DNA of 64,000 nt from Myxococcales bacterium (GCA_020846875.1 JADLDB010000128.1:1-64000), one strand, 5' to 3'; shown: positions 18,366-29,382, counted from the first letter of the stretch. Notes: generated by a model not told the origin, from the letters alone. Program-made: numbers and translations.

Positions 18366-19184
18366 CTACCCCTCGTTCGCGCGGAAGGTCGAGCTGGCAT
18401 CCAGGCTGGGTTCGCCCGGGGCGACCAGCGTCACGAGGTTTCCGGGGGAGTCCGTGCCGGGGAAGTAGTTCGCCACCCAGTTCATACCGGCCCGGTCGCG
18501 CAGGTCCGCCTCCGAGACCCACGCCGTCGTCCCGGTCCACGAGTCGTGAACGAGAATCTCGGCGTCGGGGCTCTGTCCGCGCACCTCGGTCGCTGACAAC
18601 CAGTGGTTGGTGAGGCCGATGGCCACCGGCTTCCCCTCCTCCAGCAGGCGCAGCAGCTCGTTGACGCCGTGCTGTCGGTCCTCGACGTTGATGACTTCTG
18701 CCTCACCACCGAAGCGGTCGGACACCTGCCGCGCCATCATGTCCCGCCCCCAGCCCGCCAGGATGGGTCGGGCCGTGTACTCGCCCAGCGCGAACTGATT
18801 GGCCGGGTCCGACTGCATCACCGCGGCCTCGTACTGGACGCGTTCCTCGGGCGTCATGGCGGCGAGCTGCGCCGCGAACGTGGGATCCACCGCCGCCTGC
18901 AGCGCCAGCACCGCGTTGGCTCCGCACGAGTTATTCCAGCCCTGCACCACGTCACCCGCCGGGTTGCCCGACGGTGGAGCCTTCAGGGCACTCACGATGG
19001 CGGGCTGGTCGAGTTTCGCGCCGGTGACGGCAAGCGCCCGCTTCCGCAGGGCACTCCCCTTGCCCGAGCTGAACTCGTTGCCGAACGCTTGCGCCAAGGG
19101 TGCCTGGCCCTTCTTGGCGCCAGCTCTCGCGGTCGCTCCGGACATCTTCGATGGACTCAACGGCAGTCGGGCCGGCTTGATCAA
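18366..19184 (-). CDS. C39-like (papain-fold) cysteine peptidase, putative
   Basis: A 272-residue protein. The first 70 residues are Ala/Lys-rich and probably disordered. The remainder looks like a C39-type papain-fold domain: a nucleophile motif NNSCGANAVLALQAAV near residue 98, a later GLTNHWLSATEV with the candidate His, and ILVHDSWTGTTAWVSEADL with a candidate Asp. Such domains cleave peptides or act as bacterial toxins or effectors. No standard signal peptide is visible, so if exported it uses another route. I prefer TTG 19184 because AGGAGG sits at ideal spacing; an ATG at 19208 has no ribosome site. Confidence 0.7.
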   Translation of the reverse strand: MIKPARLPLSPSKMSGATARAGAKKGQAPLAQAFGNEFSSGKGSALRKRALAVTGAKLDQPAIVSALKAPPSGNPAGDVVQGWNNSCGANAVLALQAAVDPTFAAQLAAMTPEERVQYEAAVMQSDPANQFALGEYTARPILAGWGRDMMARQVSDRFGGEAEVINVEDRQHGVNELLRLLEEGKPVAIGLTNHWLSATEVRGQSPDAEILVHDSWTGTTAWVSEADLRDRAGMNWVANYFPGTDSPGNLVTLVAPGEPSLDASSTFRANEG

Positions 19185-19277
19185 GGCTTCCTCCTGGTGA
19201 AGGGCCATCGACGTTAGCTCACCGGCGGCTGAAGCGCGTCGCGCCGAGTGTGCCGACCCTGGAAGGCGGCGTGAAAT

Positions 19278-19312
19278 GAGTGCGCACTCTGTCTCAACCG
19301 GGTTGCGCACTC
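19278..19312. promoter_or_regulatory. Palindrome and half-repeat between divergent genes
   Basis: A perfect 12-base palindrome GAGTGCGCACTC at 19278-19289 is followed by a second TGCGCACTC at 19304-19312, offset by 23 bp. They lie between the divergent peptidase and lamin-tail lipoprotein genes and could bind a dimeric regulator. No regulator gene is adjacent. Confidence 0.5.
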
Positions 19313-19323
19313 GGGACGAGAGC

Positions 19324-19353
19324 TTGACGGTCTGCCCAGTCGCGACGTTTATG
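19324..19353 (+). promoter_or_regulatory. Possible sigma-70-type promoter
   Basis: TTGACG (19324-19329) and TTTATG (19348-19353) are 18 bp apart and 35 bp upstream of the lamin-tail lipoprotein start, just downstream of the palindromes. The -35 match is good and the -10 match weak. Confidence 0.4.
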
Positions 19354-19388
19354 CGCCCGTGCACACCACCACCGCAGGCAGCACGCGC

Positions 19389-21755
<2,367 letters not shown>

Positions 21756-21802
21756 CGCGCACCTGGCTCGTCCTGCATTGGCTGGTTCGCCTCGTGAGTG
21801 AA

Positions 21803-21816
21803 GCACGGGGGCGTGC
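21803..21816 (+). terminator. Short hairpin after the lamin-tail gene
   Basis: GCACG and CGTGC pair around GGGG, 48 bases after the stop codon. The stem is only five pairs, so this is a weak terminator candidate. Confidence 0.3.
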
Positions 21817-21981
21817 CCGTTGACGAAGCTGGGGACGCTGACTGAAGAGACGGAAATTCCGGGCGGGGGACACACCGGTGGAGAGACGCGTGTCGTCGAC
21901 GTCAGCGCCATCATCGGACGCCCTGCTCATCGGCGGTGAAGCGCGGCGGTGCGGTGCCCGTTATGGTGCGCGGCGGCTGCC

Positions 21982-22800
21982 ATGACTTCAGAGCTCAACC
22001 CCCAGGCCGCGCAGATGGCGGACGAGAGCATGGTGCGCACGCTGGCGGCGCAGGCCGACGCCATCTGGCCGCAGGAGGCGCCGCTGCTGGCCCGCTACGG
22101 CCTACGGCCCGGCGCGCGCGTGCTGGACGCCGGCTGTGGCACCGGGGAGTTCACCGCGCGGGTGCTGGAGGCCTTCCCCGGCGTCGAGGTGCTGGGCGTC
22201 GACGTGCTGGACAGCTCGCTGGACCGGGCTCGCCGGCGCTGCGCGGCCTTCGGCGCCAGGGCCCGCTTCGAGAACCGCAGCCTCTTCCAGCTCGGCTTGA
22301 GCGCGCGCAGCTTCGACCTGGTCGCCTGCCGGCACGTGCTGCAGGCCATTCCGCGGGCCCAGGCGGCGCTGGCCGAGTTGGTGCGCGTCACCCGCGCCGG
22401 CGGGTGGCTGCACCTCATCGCCGAGGACTACGGGATGATGCACTTTCCCCGCGGGAAGCTGGAGCCCGACGACTTCTGGCGCCACGGGCCGGTGGAGTTC
22501 GGCGCGGCCACGGGCACGGACCTCCACATCGGCCGTCACGTGGTGCCGCTCCTCGAGGCGCTGGGCCTCGCCGAGGTGCGCGTCGACTACGTGGTGGTGG
22601 ACACGCTGCGCGTCCCGCGGGACACCTTCGCCCGCATCTGGGAGGCGTGGCGCGACGGCTACGTGGAGGCACTGGGCCAGCACACCCGCTTCTCTGCGGA
22701 GGGTGCCCGGGCCCACTTCGACGAGATGATTCACACCCTGCGGCACACCCGCGACTACGCGGTGTGGCAGGTGCCGGTGGTGAGCGCCCGGGTGCCGTGA
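21982..22800 (+). CDS. Class I SAM-dependent methyltransferase
   Basis: A 272-residue methyltransferase with a Rossmann-like N-terminal half. Motif I (VLDAGCGTGEF) lies near residue 46 and the acidic end of strand 2 (VLGVDVLDSSL) near 73. SFDLVACRHVLQAI occupies the motif IV region. The C-terminal part contains VEFGAATGTDLHIG and resembles a substrate lid. Substrate cannot be deduced; small molecules or quinone-like compounds are usual for this fold. ATG 21982 fits the fold start. It stands alone, converging with the zinc-ribbon operon across a hairpin. Confidence 0.88.
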   Translation: MTSELNPQAAQMADESMVRTLAAQADAIWPQEAPLLARYGLRPGARVLDAGCGTGEFTARVLEAFPGVEVLGVDVLDSSLDRARRRCAAFGARARFENRSLFQLGLSARSFDLVACRHVLQAIPRAQAALAELVRVTRAGGWLHLIAEDYGMMHFPRGKLEPDDFWRHGPVEFGAATGTDLHIGRHVVPLLEALGLAEVRVDYVVVDTLRVPRDTFARIWEAWRDGYVEALGQHTRFSAEGARAHFDEMIHTLRHTRDYAVWQVPVVSARVP

Positions 22801-22804
22801 GTCA

Positions 22805-22840
22805 GCCCGCCAGCGCCCCCTCCGGCTCCTCCCGGCGGGC
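22805..22840. terminator. Hairpin between convergent genes
   Basis: GCCCGCC (22805-22811) pairs with GGCGGGC (22834-22840) directly after the methyltransferase stop and 17 bases from the stop of the opposing gene. The loop of 22 bases is long, so it is a moderate candidate for a shared terminator. Confidence 0.45.
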
Positions 22841-22856
22841 ACCACCCGCGCGGCCG

Positions 22857-23915
22857 TCAGCCTTCCCGGCGGAGGAGACGGCGCAGGTCCTCGCGGCGCT
22901 CCTTCGTCCAGGCTGCCTTCGGTTCGTCCGGCGCGTCGCGCTGCCAGGAGACGGACAGCGCCGTGTCCAGCGCACGGGCGTCGTCGCGCTCGGCCGTCAT
23001 CTCCAACAACTCGTCGCTGCCGAAGCCCAGGTCGCCGCCGTCACCGGTGAGCCACCCGGCGAGGCCCTTCTCGTCCCCCGCGGCGGCCCGCCCCAGGGCG
23101 AAGGACACCGCGTCCCACCGGTGGGCCTCGCGCTCCTCGCGGGGCTTCATCGCCTGCGACACCTTCACCTGCACCTCGCCCTCGAGGCGCGCCTCCGTCC
23201 AGCCCGGCGTCTCCCTGCCCCTGGCGAGGCACACCTCCCGCCAGTGCGCGTCGAGCGCCGCGGTGAGCGCCTGCGCGTCTTCCCGCGAGGGGTGGCGGCG
23301 GGAATTGAAGCGCCGCTCGGCCGCCGCCAGGGCCTGCTTGCTGCCCTGCGCCGACGCCCGGGCCTTCGCCGCCAGCGCGCCGCCCGCGAAGTACATGGCC
23401 ATCGCCTGGCCGGGCCGCACGGTGTTGAGCGCCTGGCAGTGGGCGCAGGTGACGTTCTCCGGGCGGTGCAGCGACGGTGGCTCGGGCAGCGGCGCGCCGC
23501 ACTTCGCGCAGGTGAGGTGGCGCTGCGCCAACTCCTCTTCGGCCAGGGCCTTGAGGCGCGTGGCGGCCTCGCGCTGGGCCCACGCCTCGAGCGCCTCGTC
23601 CAGTTGGGCAATGCGCCGGCGCAGCGCGTCGCCCTGCCGCCGCAGTCCGTCCACCTCGCGGGAAGGCACGTCCTCCAGCTTGTCCAGCTCGGGAGAGATG
23701 GTGTCGTCCCACGCCTGGTCCACCTTCTTCGTCAGCGCGCGGAAGCGGGCCTTCAACTCCTGCAGCGCGCCGGACAGCGGCGCCGGGTCGATGACCTCGG
23801 TGGCGATGATGTCCGCGAGGCCTTCCTTCGCCTCCGCTTCAATCTCCCCGAGCCGAGCCTCCACCTTGCCGAGGAACGCCTTCCACCGCTGCGTCACTGC
23901 GTCGAGGGACGCCAT
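22857..23915 (-). CDS. Zinc-ribbon coiled-coil protein, last gene of three-gene operon
   Basis: A 352-residue protein of unknown family with no signal peptide, so cytoplasmic. Residues 1-150 are strongly charged and predicted helical, probably coiled coil. A four-Cys ribbon follows near 155-185 (TCAKCGAPLP ... TCAHCQALNTV). The C-terminal half is again helical, ending KERREDLRRLLRREG. It lies one base after the stop of the preceding gene, and that gene is likewise one base from the first. The close spacing and two ribbon proteins suggest the three products act together. I do not recognise a described system. Confidence 0.75.
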   Translation of the reverse strand: MASLDAVTQRWKAFLGKVEARLGEIEAEAKEGLADIIATEVIDPAPLSGALQELKARFRALTKKVDQAWDDTISPELDKLEDVPSREVDGLRRQGDALRRRIAQLDEALEAWAQREAATRLKALAEEELAQRHLTCAKCGAPLPEPPSLHRPENVTCAHCQALNTVRPGQAMAMYFAGGALAAKARASAQGSKQALAAAERRFNSRRHPSREDAQALTAALDAHWREVCLARGRETPGWTEARLEGEVQVKVSQAMKPREEREAHRWDAVSFALGRAAAGDEKGLAGWLTGDGGDLGFGSDELLEMTAERDDARALDTALSVSWQRDAPDEPKAAWTKERREDLRRLLRREG

Positions 23916-23916
23916 G

Positions 23917-24444
23917 TCAGAGCGTCCCGCCGCAGAAGGCGCAGGTGAAGGAGTCGGACAGCCGCGGCGCCCCGCAGGCCCCACAGCCCAGCACGTAGCC
24001 CTTCGCGGCGGCCTGCTGGGAGTACCGGTGCTGCGCCGCCGCCTGCTTCGCGTGGCCGAACATGCGCCTCTTCTTCTCGGTGGCCTTCACCCGGTAGGAC
24101 TCGAGGGCGGTGGAGGACAGCTGCGCCAGGCTCTCGTCCACCAGCGCGGCCTGGGGCGGGGTGAGGCCGGTGTGCAGCGGGGCGAGGCGGGCGGTGGCTT
24201 CCCGGGCCAGCGCGTCCAGGCAGGCGCGCACCTCCGAGAGCGGCGCCCCCTTCGTCTGCGCGGCGCGGGAGAAGTCGGCGAGGCGCTCGTCGTCGTCCAA
24301 CGGCGCCACCCCGCAGCGGGAGAGCCAGGCGGCCCAGGCCTCGTCGCAGCCGCCGGGAGGCTCGACGGCCAGCGCGGTGTCGACGAGGGAGGAGAGGTCG
24401 CCGGTGAGGGCGCCCCACGCGCGGAGGAAGGCCTCGGCGGACAC
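23917..24444 (-). CDS. Small C-terminal zinc-ribbon protein, middle gene of operon
   Basis: A 175-residue cytoplasmic protein of unknown family. Residues 1-105 are helical and acidic. Residues 106-145 are basic and helical (KATEKKRRMFGHAKQAAA). The last 25 residues form a zinc ribbon, CGACGAPRLSDSFTCAFCGG. The GTG start lies just beyond the stop of the upstream gene, consistent with translational coupling. The ribbon resembles that of the downstream protein, so the two may share a partner or a metal-dependent dimer interface. Confidence 0.75.
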   Translation of the reverse strand: MSAEAFLRAWGALTGDLSSLVDTALAVEPPGGCDEAWAAWLSRCGVAPLDDDERLADFSRAAQTKGAPLSEVRACLDALAREATARLAPLHTGLTPPQAALVDESLAQLSSTALESYRVKATEKKRRMFGHAKQAAAQHRYSQQAAAKGYVLGCGACGAPRLSDSFTCAFCGGTL

Positions 24445-24445
24445 C

Positions 24446-25945
24446 TCACACCTCGAGGTCGTCGTCGGCGTCGGCCTGCCCGGCGGAGTACTTCTGCGTG
24501 TACTTCGCCTGCAGCGCGGGGAACTTCGTCGTCATCAACTCGATGTCGGTGGACATCTTCTGGGACCAGTACGCAGAGGCGTTGGACCAGTCGACGGCGT
24601 TCATCTTGAACACCTTCGAGAGCAACTGGTTGACGTCCTTGCCCTGCTCGGCCCAGCAGGACTGCGCGGTCATCACCTCGACGTAGCGCTCGAAGGACAT
24701 CGGCTCGGCGCCCTTCACGTTCTTCCCCGCCACCTTGTCGTTGACGCCCATCGAACCCGAGGCCGCCTGGGCCGACGCGCCGAACTGCCCCGCGCCCGCG
24801 CCGGCGAAGGCCTTGCCGTACTCGGTGGCGATGGCCATGGCCGCGTCGGGGTTGGACTGGTCCGACATGCGCGCCTGCCAGCCTTCGTCGGCCTTCGCGA
24901 AGCGCGCCTCGTCCACCTTGTGCTTCGCCAGCAGCTTGACGAAGTCGGCGGGCTGGAGGGACAGGCGCTGCGCGTTGATGGCCGCCCACAGTTGCAGCGA
25001 CACGCCTTCGATGGGGTCCAGCATTCCCGGCTCGAGCGCGTCCTTCAGCTTGTCGCGCGTCTGCTCCTGGCGGGCGATGAGGGCCGCGTTGGTGAACTCC
25101 GGGTCCTTCGCGTAGTGGCGCATGAAGGTCTCGCGCACGCGCTTCAAGTGGTTTCGGTTGCGCAGGCCGTGCTTCTTGATGGCGGCGAGGTGCGCCTTGT
25201 CGCCCTTCTCCTGCGCGGCCTCGATGTCGAACGTCTTCTTCCAGTAGCCCACCCAGTCGCGCGCCTTCCACGGGCCCCAGTCCGGCTTGAAGTACGTCTT
25301 GCCGTTCTTCTCGAACGTCATGGCGTCCTCGTCCATGTCGTCGTTGAAGCCCATGCCTTCGGGGGTGACGTAGTCCCACTCCACGCCGTCGCGGTCCACC
25401 GGGCGGCCGGAAGGGCCGGTCTCCTGCGCCCTACCGGCGTCGTCGTCCTCGTCCTCCTCGGGGAAGCCGTCTTCGTCGTCGCCGGAGGCGTCGGAGTCCT
25501 CCTCCTCGTCGCTCAAGTCCTCGTCGCCGGAGTCTTCCGCCTCCGAGTCGGCGTCCTCCTTGAAGACGGAGTTGGAGTCGTCCTCGCTGGAGTCGTCGTC
25601 TGCGGCGGCGCGCACTTCATCGTCGCCGTCTTCACCCGCCGCGTGGACGGGCGAGGTGTTCGTGGCACCCTTCGGCGCGTACTTCGCCTCCAGCTCCTCG
25701 AAGCTGCCTTCGTCCATCATGGTGGCGGCGTCGTGGCCGATGAAGGCCTCCTTCTTCGGAGACGGGTTGGGGCGGGCCGGGTTGGTGGGCCGCGCGCTGG
25801 AGGGCGGCGGGCGGACGGACGCAGGGCGGGAGAGAGGAGCCGCGGCGGGGGGACGGGAGGGCGCCGCGGGCGCGACCGGCCGCGCAGGAGCCGAAGGTGG
25901 GCGAGCAGGAGGCAGCGCAGGCTTCTTGGGCGGCGGAGGCGGCAT
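24446..25945 (-). CDS. Large acidic hypothetical protein, first gene of zinc-ribbon operon
   Basis: A 499-residue protein of unknown family. It starts MPPPPPKKPALPP and has a Pro/Ala/Arg-rich segment of about 65 residues. A strongly acidic Asp/Glu/Ser stretch near 95-175 follows, and then a folded C-terminal domain of about 300 residues with conserved-looking aromatics (WDYVTPEGMGF, WGPWKARDWVGYWKK). The acidic and Pro-rich parts are probably disordered. No membrane or export signal is seen. An in-frame GTG at 26119 would add 58 residues, but codon bias weakens there, so I use the ATG. Confidence 0.7.
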   Translation of the reverse strand: MPPPPPKKPALPPARPPSAPARPVAPAAPSRPPAAAPLSRPASVRPPPSSARPTNPARPNPSPKKEAFIGHDAATMMDEGSFEELEAKYAPKGATNTSPVHAAGEDGDDEVRAAADDDSSEDDSNSVFKEDADSEAEDSGDEDLSDEEEDSDASGDDEDGFPEEDEDDDAGRAQETGPSGRPVDRDGVEWDYVTPEGMGFNDDMDEDAMTFEKNGKTYFKPDWGPWKARDWVGYWKKTFDIEAAQEKGDKAHLAAIKKHGLRNRNHLKRVRETFMRHYAKDPEFTNAALIARQEQTRDKLKDALEPGMLDPIEGVSLQLWAAINAQRLSLQPADFVKLLAKHKVDEARFAKADEGWQARMSDQSNPDAAMAIATEYGKAFAGAGAGQFGASAQAASGSMGVNDKVAGKNVKGAEPMSFERYVEVMTAQSCWAEQGKDVNQLLSKVFKMNAVDWSNASAYWSQKMSTDIELMTTKFPALQAKYTQKYSAGQADADDDLEV

Positions 25946-26129
25946 GGCGGAACCAGAATCGGAATCACCCCGTCGCGCAAGCGTCTCGCGGGCGACTGAC
26001 GCCACGGAAAGGCCAGGGGCGCGCAGCCACACCAACGCGTCGCTGGCGACGCCCGACATCGAGCTTGCCGAGGACTCAGCTTCGAGCCGCAGCGGCATGG
26101 CGCCCTTCGGCTTCGACACACCGACAACC

Positions 26130-26161
26130 CCCTTGCAAGGGAGGGTTTGACGCGCATCAAA
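26130..26161. promoter_or_regulatory. Two inverted repeats between divergent operons
   Basis: A perfect 12-base palindrome CCCTTGCAAGGG (26130-26141) is followed by TTTGA and TCAAA (26146-26150, 26157-26161) spaced six bases. They sit 35-65 bp upstream of the di-haem lipoprotein gene and on the promoter side of the zinc-ribbon operon. They may be operators or promoter elements. Confidence 0.45.
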
Positions 26162-26195
26162 TCAGTCCGTCATCGCCTTCGACTAACTCAGCGGT

Positions 26196-27371
26196 ATGCG
26201 CGCGCTCCTCCTCGTGTCTGTCCTCTTGTTCGCCTGCACGGGCCCGGCGGGGCCGCAAGGGGACCAAGGCGAGCCGGGGGCGCCAGGGGCAAGGGCGCCC
26301 TCGCTGGTGCTCTCGCCTCCTGCGCTGGAGGTCGAGCCCGGCGCGACGGCCCTCATCACCGCGCGCGCCGTGCCTGAGGAAGCCGTCACCTGGGCGGTGA
26401 CCAACCCGGCCGTCGCCACCGTCGAGAGCGGCGTCGTCACCGGCGTCGCCGCCGGCACCACCTTCGTCACCGCCACCAGCTCCTCGGGAAACGCCACCGG
26501 CTTCGTGGCCGTGCTGGTCCGCGGGACGCGGCGCTACCCGGCCATCAGCTACGCGCGCGACATCGAGCCGCTCTTCCGCCAGGCCGACCTCTGGTACCCC
26601 GGCGCGCCGTCCTGCGACTCGTGCCACTTCTCGGGCAACGACAACTCGGGCGCAGAGCTCGAGCTCGCCTCCTACTCCGGGTTGCTCGCCGGCGCGTGGG
26701 GCTTCACCGAGCCCGCGAAGGTGCGCTCGGTGCTCGGCGAGTCGCGCGTCGGCGCGAAGGACTTCGACTGGGACCGCTCCATCCTGCGGCGCAGGCTGCG
26801 CGAGCACCGCATGCCGCCCGAGGGGCCCTTCTCGGTGCAGAACGCGGGGCGAGATGGCCCGGCGGTGGCCGTCGACGGAGGCACCACCACCGCCGTCGAG
26901 CTCATCGGCGCCTGGGTCGCCGCGGGCGCCCCCGAGACGCAGCCCTTCGCCGTCTCCCCGCAGGGCAGCGCCACCTTCGCCGCCGACGTGCTGCCCCTCT
27001 TCACCCGGCAGAACGTCTGGTTCGCCGGCGCGCCGTCGTGCGACTTCTGCCACTTCCAGAGCACGCCGCGCGCCTCCAGTGAGCTGCGCCTGCGCGACTA
27101 CGCGGGCTTGATGACGGGCGCCCGCAGCCGCACCCAGCCTCCCGGCGTCTCCATTCTGGGCGAGAGCGCCCCGGGCCAGGGTGACTTCGACTGGGACGAC
27201 TCGATTCTCAAGCGGCGCCTGCGCGACGAGCGCATGCCGCCCGGCATGCCCTTCGACCGGAACGGCGCCTTCACCGACGGGCCGCTCCTCACGCACCCCG
27301 TCACCGGCGCGCCCGTCCGGGCCGTCGAGCTCCTCGGGGAGTGGGTCCGCAATGGCGCCAGGAATGACTGA
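26196..27371 (+). CDS. Di-haem cytochrome c-like lipoprotein
   Basis: A 391-residue lipoprotein: lipobox LLFAC, then a short collagen-like Gly-Pro stretch (GPAGPQGDQGEPGAPG), then a bacterial Ig-like (Big2-type) domain near 36-110. Two homologous modules of about 125 residues follow. Each has a haem-attachment motif, CDSCH and CDFCH, and a downstream RMPPEGPF or RMPPGMPF that could supply the axial Met. Shared landmarks (DFDWDRSILRRRLR and DFDWDDSILKRRLR) show the modules arose by duplication. It probably passes electrons at the outer face of a membrane. It overlaps the start of the next gene. Confidence 0.82.
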   Translation: MRALLLVSVLLFACTGPAGPQGDQGEPGAPGARAPSLVLSPPALEVEPGATALITARAVPEEAVTWAVTNPAVATVESGVVTGVAAGTTFVTATSSSGNATGFVAVLVRGTRRYPAISYARDIEPLFRQADLWYPGAPSCDSCHFSGNDNSGAELELASYSGLLAGAWGFTEPAKVRSVLGESRVGAKDFDWDRSILRRRLREHRMPPEGPFSVQNAGRDGPAVAVDGGTTTAVELIGAWVAAGAPETQPFAVSPQGSATFAADVLPLFTRQNVWFAGAPSCDFCHFQSTPRASSELRLRDYAGLMTGARSRTQPPGVSILGESAPGQGDFDWDDSILKRRLRDERMPPGMPFDRNGAFTDGPLLTHPVTGAPVRAVELLGEWVRNGARND

Positions 27372-29382
27372 GGCGGTGCTGCTGGGCCTGGTGCTCGCCG
27401 GCACCAGCGCGACGCCGGTGGAAGCGCCCCCGGGCGGCGATCGCCCCGCCGTGCTGTCCCTCGTCCAGCAGCAATTCCCCAAGTCGCGCGGCTGGTTCCG
27501 CATCGTCTCCGGCATTCGCTACGACGAGCGCGACGGCGGGCTGGTGCCTGACTGGAACACCATCACCCACCCGAAGGTGCTGCGACAGGACACGGCGGGC
27601 CAGCGCCTCGACGTGCGGCTGCCGCTGCGCGCCGACGGCTTCACCCAGGTCGGCCTCGACGGGCACGACGGCTTCTGGGTGCGCTCGACGCCGCTGGGCG
27701 CCCGCCCCGTGCCCGCGCAGGTGAGCGACGGCGTCATCGTGTACCCGGGCGCGCTGCCGGGCGGAGACGTCCTCTACAAGGCGACGCCGACACACCTCGA
27801 CGAGTACGTCTACGTCGTCGCCCCCGAGGCGCGGCGCACGCTGCGCTACAGACTCACCTTCGGCCCCGCGGTGGCGCGCGTCCGCATGGCGGCCAACATC
27901 CTCGAGCTGCTCGACGCTTCCGGTGTCGCCCGGCTGCGCGCCCGCCCCCCTTTCGTGCGCGACTCGAAGGACGCGCGGCGCGACGGCGAGGTGAGCCTCT
28001 CTGGCGACGTGCTGACCGTCTCCTTCTCCCTCGCGGGCCTCGCCTTCCCGGTCCTCATCGACCCGGACTGGACCACCACCGGCCGCATGGTGTGGGAGCG
28101 CTTCTCGTACGAGGCCTACACCCTGGGCTCTGGTGACGTGCTGGCGCCCGCGGGCTGCACGCTGGTCGTCTGTCCCAACGGCATCGGCATGCCGGCGTGC
28201 TCCGTGGTGCTCAACCGCACCGAGCTGTATTCACCTTCGGCCGGGACGTGGCGCGACGTCGGCACCCTGCAGCAGCCGCGCTTTGGCTACTCGGGCGCGC
28301 GGCTCGACGACGGCCGCGTGCTCGTCACCGGCGGGTGCACCACGCCGCGCTGCACCGCGATGACTGACTCGAGCGAGCTCTACACGCCGGCGCAGGAGAC
28401 CTGGAGCGCGGCGCCGGCGCTGCCGCCTTCGCGGGCCTGGGCCACGGCGACGAAGTTTCCTGACGGCCGCGTGCTGGTGGTGGGCGGGTGCGACAGCGGC
28501 GGCTGCTTCGGGGACGCGGCGATCTACGAGCCCGGGACGAATTCCTGGCGCACCGTCGGCGCGCTGGGCACGCCGCGCGGGCTGCACACGGCGACGCTGC
28601 TTTCCGACGGGCGAGTGCTGGTCGCGGGGGGCTGCTCAACCCTCGACTGTCAGGCGGTGCTGGCCAGCGCGGAGCTCTTCGACCCCGCCAGCGGCGCGTG
28701 GACGCCCACCGGCGCGCTCGTCTCGCCGAGGTCCGGCCACACGGCCACGCTGCTGCCCGGGGGTGACGTGCTCTTCGCGGGCGGCTGCGCGGTGGCGAAC
28801 TGCGTGCCCACCCTGCAGAGCGCGGAGCGCTGGGCGGTCGCGCTCGGCACCTCCCGCGCCGTGGCGCCGATGGCTGGCGCGCGGCACCATCACTCCGCGG
28901 CGGCGCTCTCCAACGGGCAGGTCCTCGTGGCGGGCGGCTGCTTCACCACCGGCTCCTGCACCCGCGCGTCGGAGCTGTATGAGCCCACCACCGACACCTG
29001 GGTGACGACGGGCAACCTCTCGGTGAACCGCGGCTACATGGCGTCGGCGCTGCTCGAGGACGGGCGGCTGTTGCTGGCGGGCGGGTGCAACGAGAACACC
29101 TGCCTGCCGTGGGCCGAGACGTACCAGACGCGGGTGGACCCGGGCACCGACGGGGGCGTCGACGGGGGCACCGACGCGGGCACCGACGGCGGCACCGTCG
29201 CGTCCGACGCGGGGGTGGACGCTGGCAGCGGCCAGAAGGACGCGGGCGGGCCCGGAGTCCCTGATGCCGGCACGGAGCCGGTGAAGGTGAAGCCGTGCGG
29301 GTGCGCGGCGAGCGGCAGCGGGTTGGGCCTCGCCGTGCTGGCGGCTCTCGGCCTCCTGCTCGCGCGCCGCCGCCGCGCCTAA
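27352..29382 (+). CDS. Kelch-repeat surface protein with MYXO-CTERM tail
   Basis: A 676-residue exported protein. A hydrophobic N-terminal segment serves as signal peptide. A 200-residue domain of unknown type is followed by six or more kelch-type repeats (pattern LxDGRVLVxGGC...ELYxPxxxTWxxxxxL), forming a beta-propeller in which extra Cys follow the Gly-Gly. A Thr/Asp/Gly-rich linker leads to a C-terminal Cys-Gly-Cys, a hydrophobic helix and Arg-rich tail (LLLARRRRA), the MYXO-CTERM signal for cell-surface anchoring. The start (27352 or 27364) overlaps the cytochrome gene, suggesting a joint role. Its stop codon lies within the terminal inverted repeat of the downstream repeat element. Confidence 0.85.
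   Translation: MAPGMTEAVLLGLVLAGTSATPVEAPPGGDRPAVLSLVQQQFPKSRGWFRIVSGIRYDERDGGLVPDWNTITHPKVLRQDTAGQRLDVRLPLRADGFTQVGLDGHDGFWVRSTPLGARPVPAQVSDGVIVYPGALPGGDVLYKATPTHLDEYVYVVAPEARRTLRYRLTFGPAVARVRMAANILELLDASGVARLRARPPFVRDSKDARRDGEVSLSGDVLTVSFSLAGLAFPVLIDPDWTTTGRMVWERFSYEAYTLGSGDVLAPAGCTLVVCPNGIGMPACSVVLNRTELYSPSAGTWRDVGTLQQPRFGYSGARLDDGRVLVTGGCTTPRCTAMTDSSELYTPAQETWSAAPALPPSRAWATATKFPDGRVLVVGGCDSGGCFGDAAIYEPGTNSWRTVGALGTPRGLHTATLLSDGRVLVAGGCSTLDCQAVLASAELFDPASGAWTPTGALVSPRSGHTATLLPGGDVLFAGGCAVANCVPTLQSAERWAVALGTSRAVAPMAGARHHHSAAALSNGQVLVAGGCFTTGSCTRASELYEPTTDTWVTTGNLSVNRGYMASALLEDGRLLLAGGCNENTCLPWAETYQTRVDPGTDGGVDGGTDAGTDGGTVASDAGVDAGSGQKDAGGPGVPDAGTEPVKVKPCGCAASGSGLGLAVLAALGLLLARRRRA

Noticed and set aside
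12721-18540. Very long minus-strand open frame of about 1939 codons
   Set aside because: It lies opposite two or more well-supported plus-strand genes and translates to Arg/His/Gly-rich repetitive sequence. Long antisense frames are expected at this G+C content.
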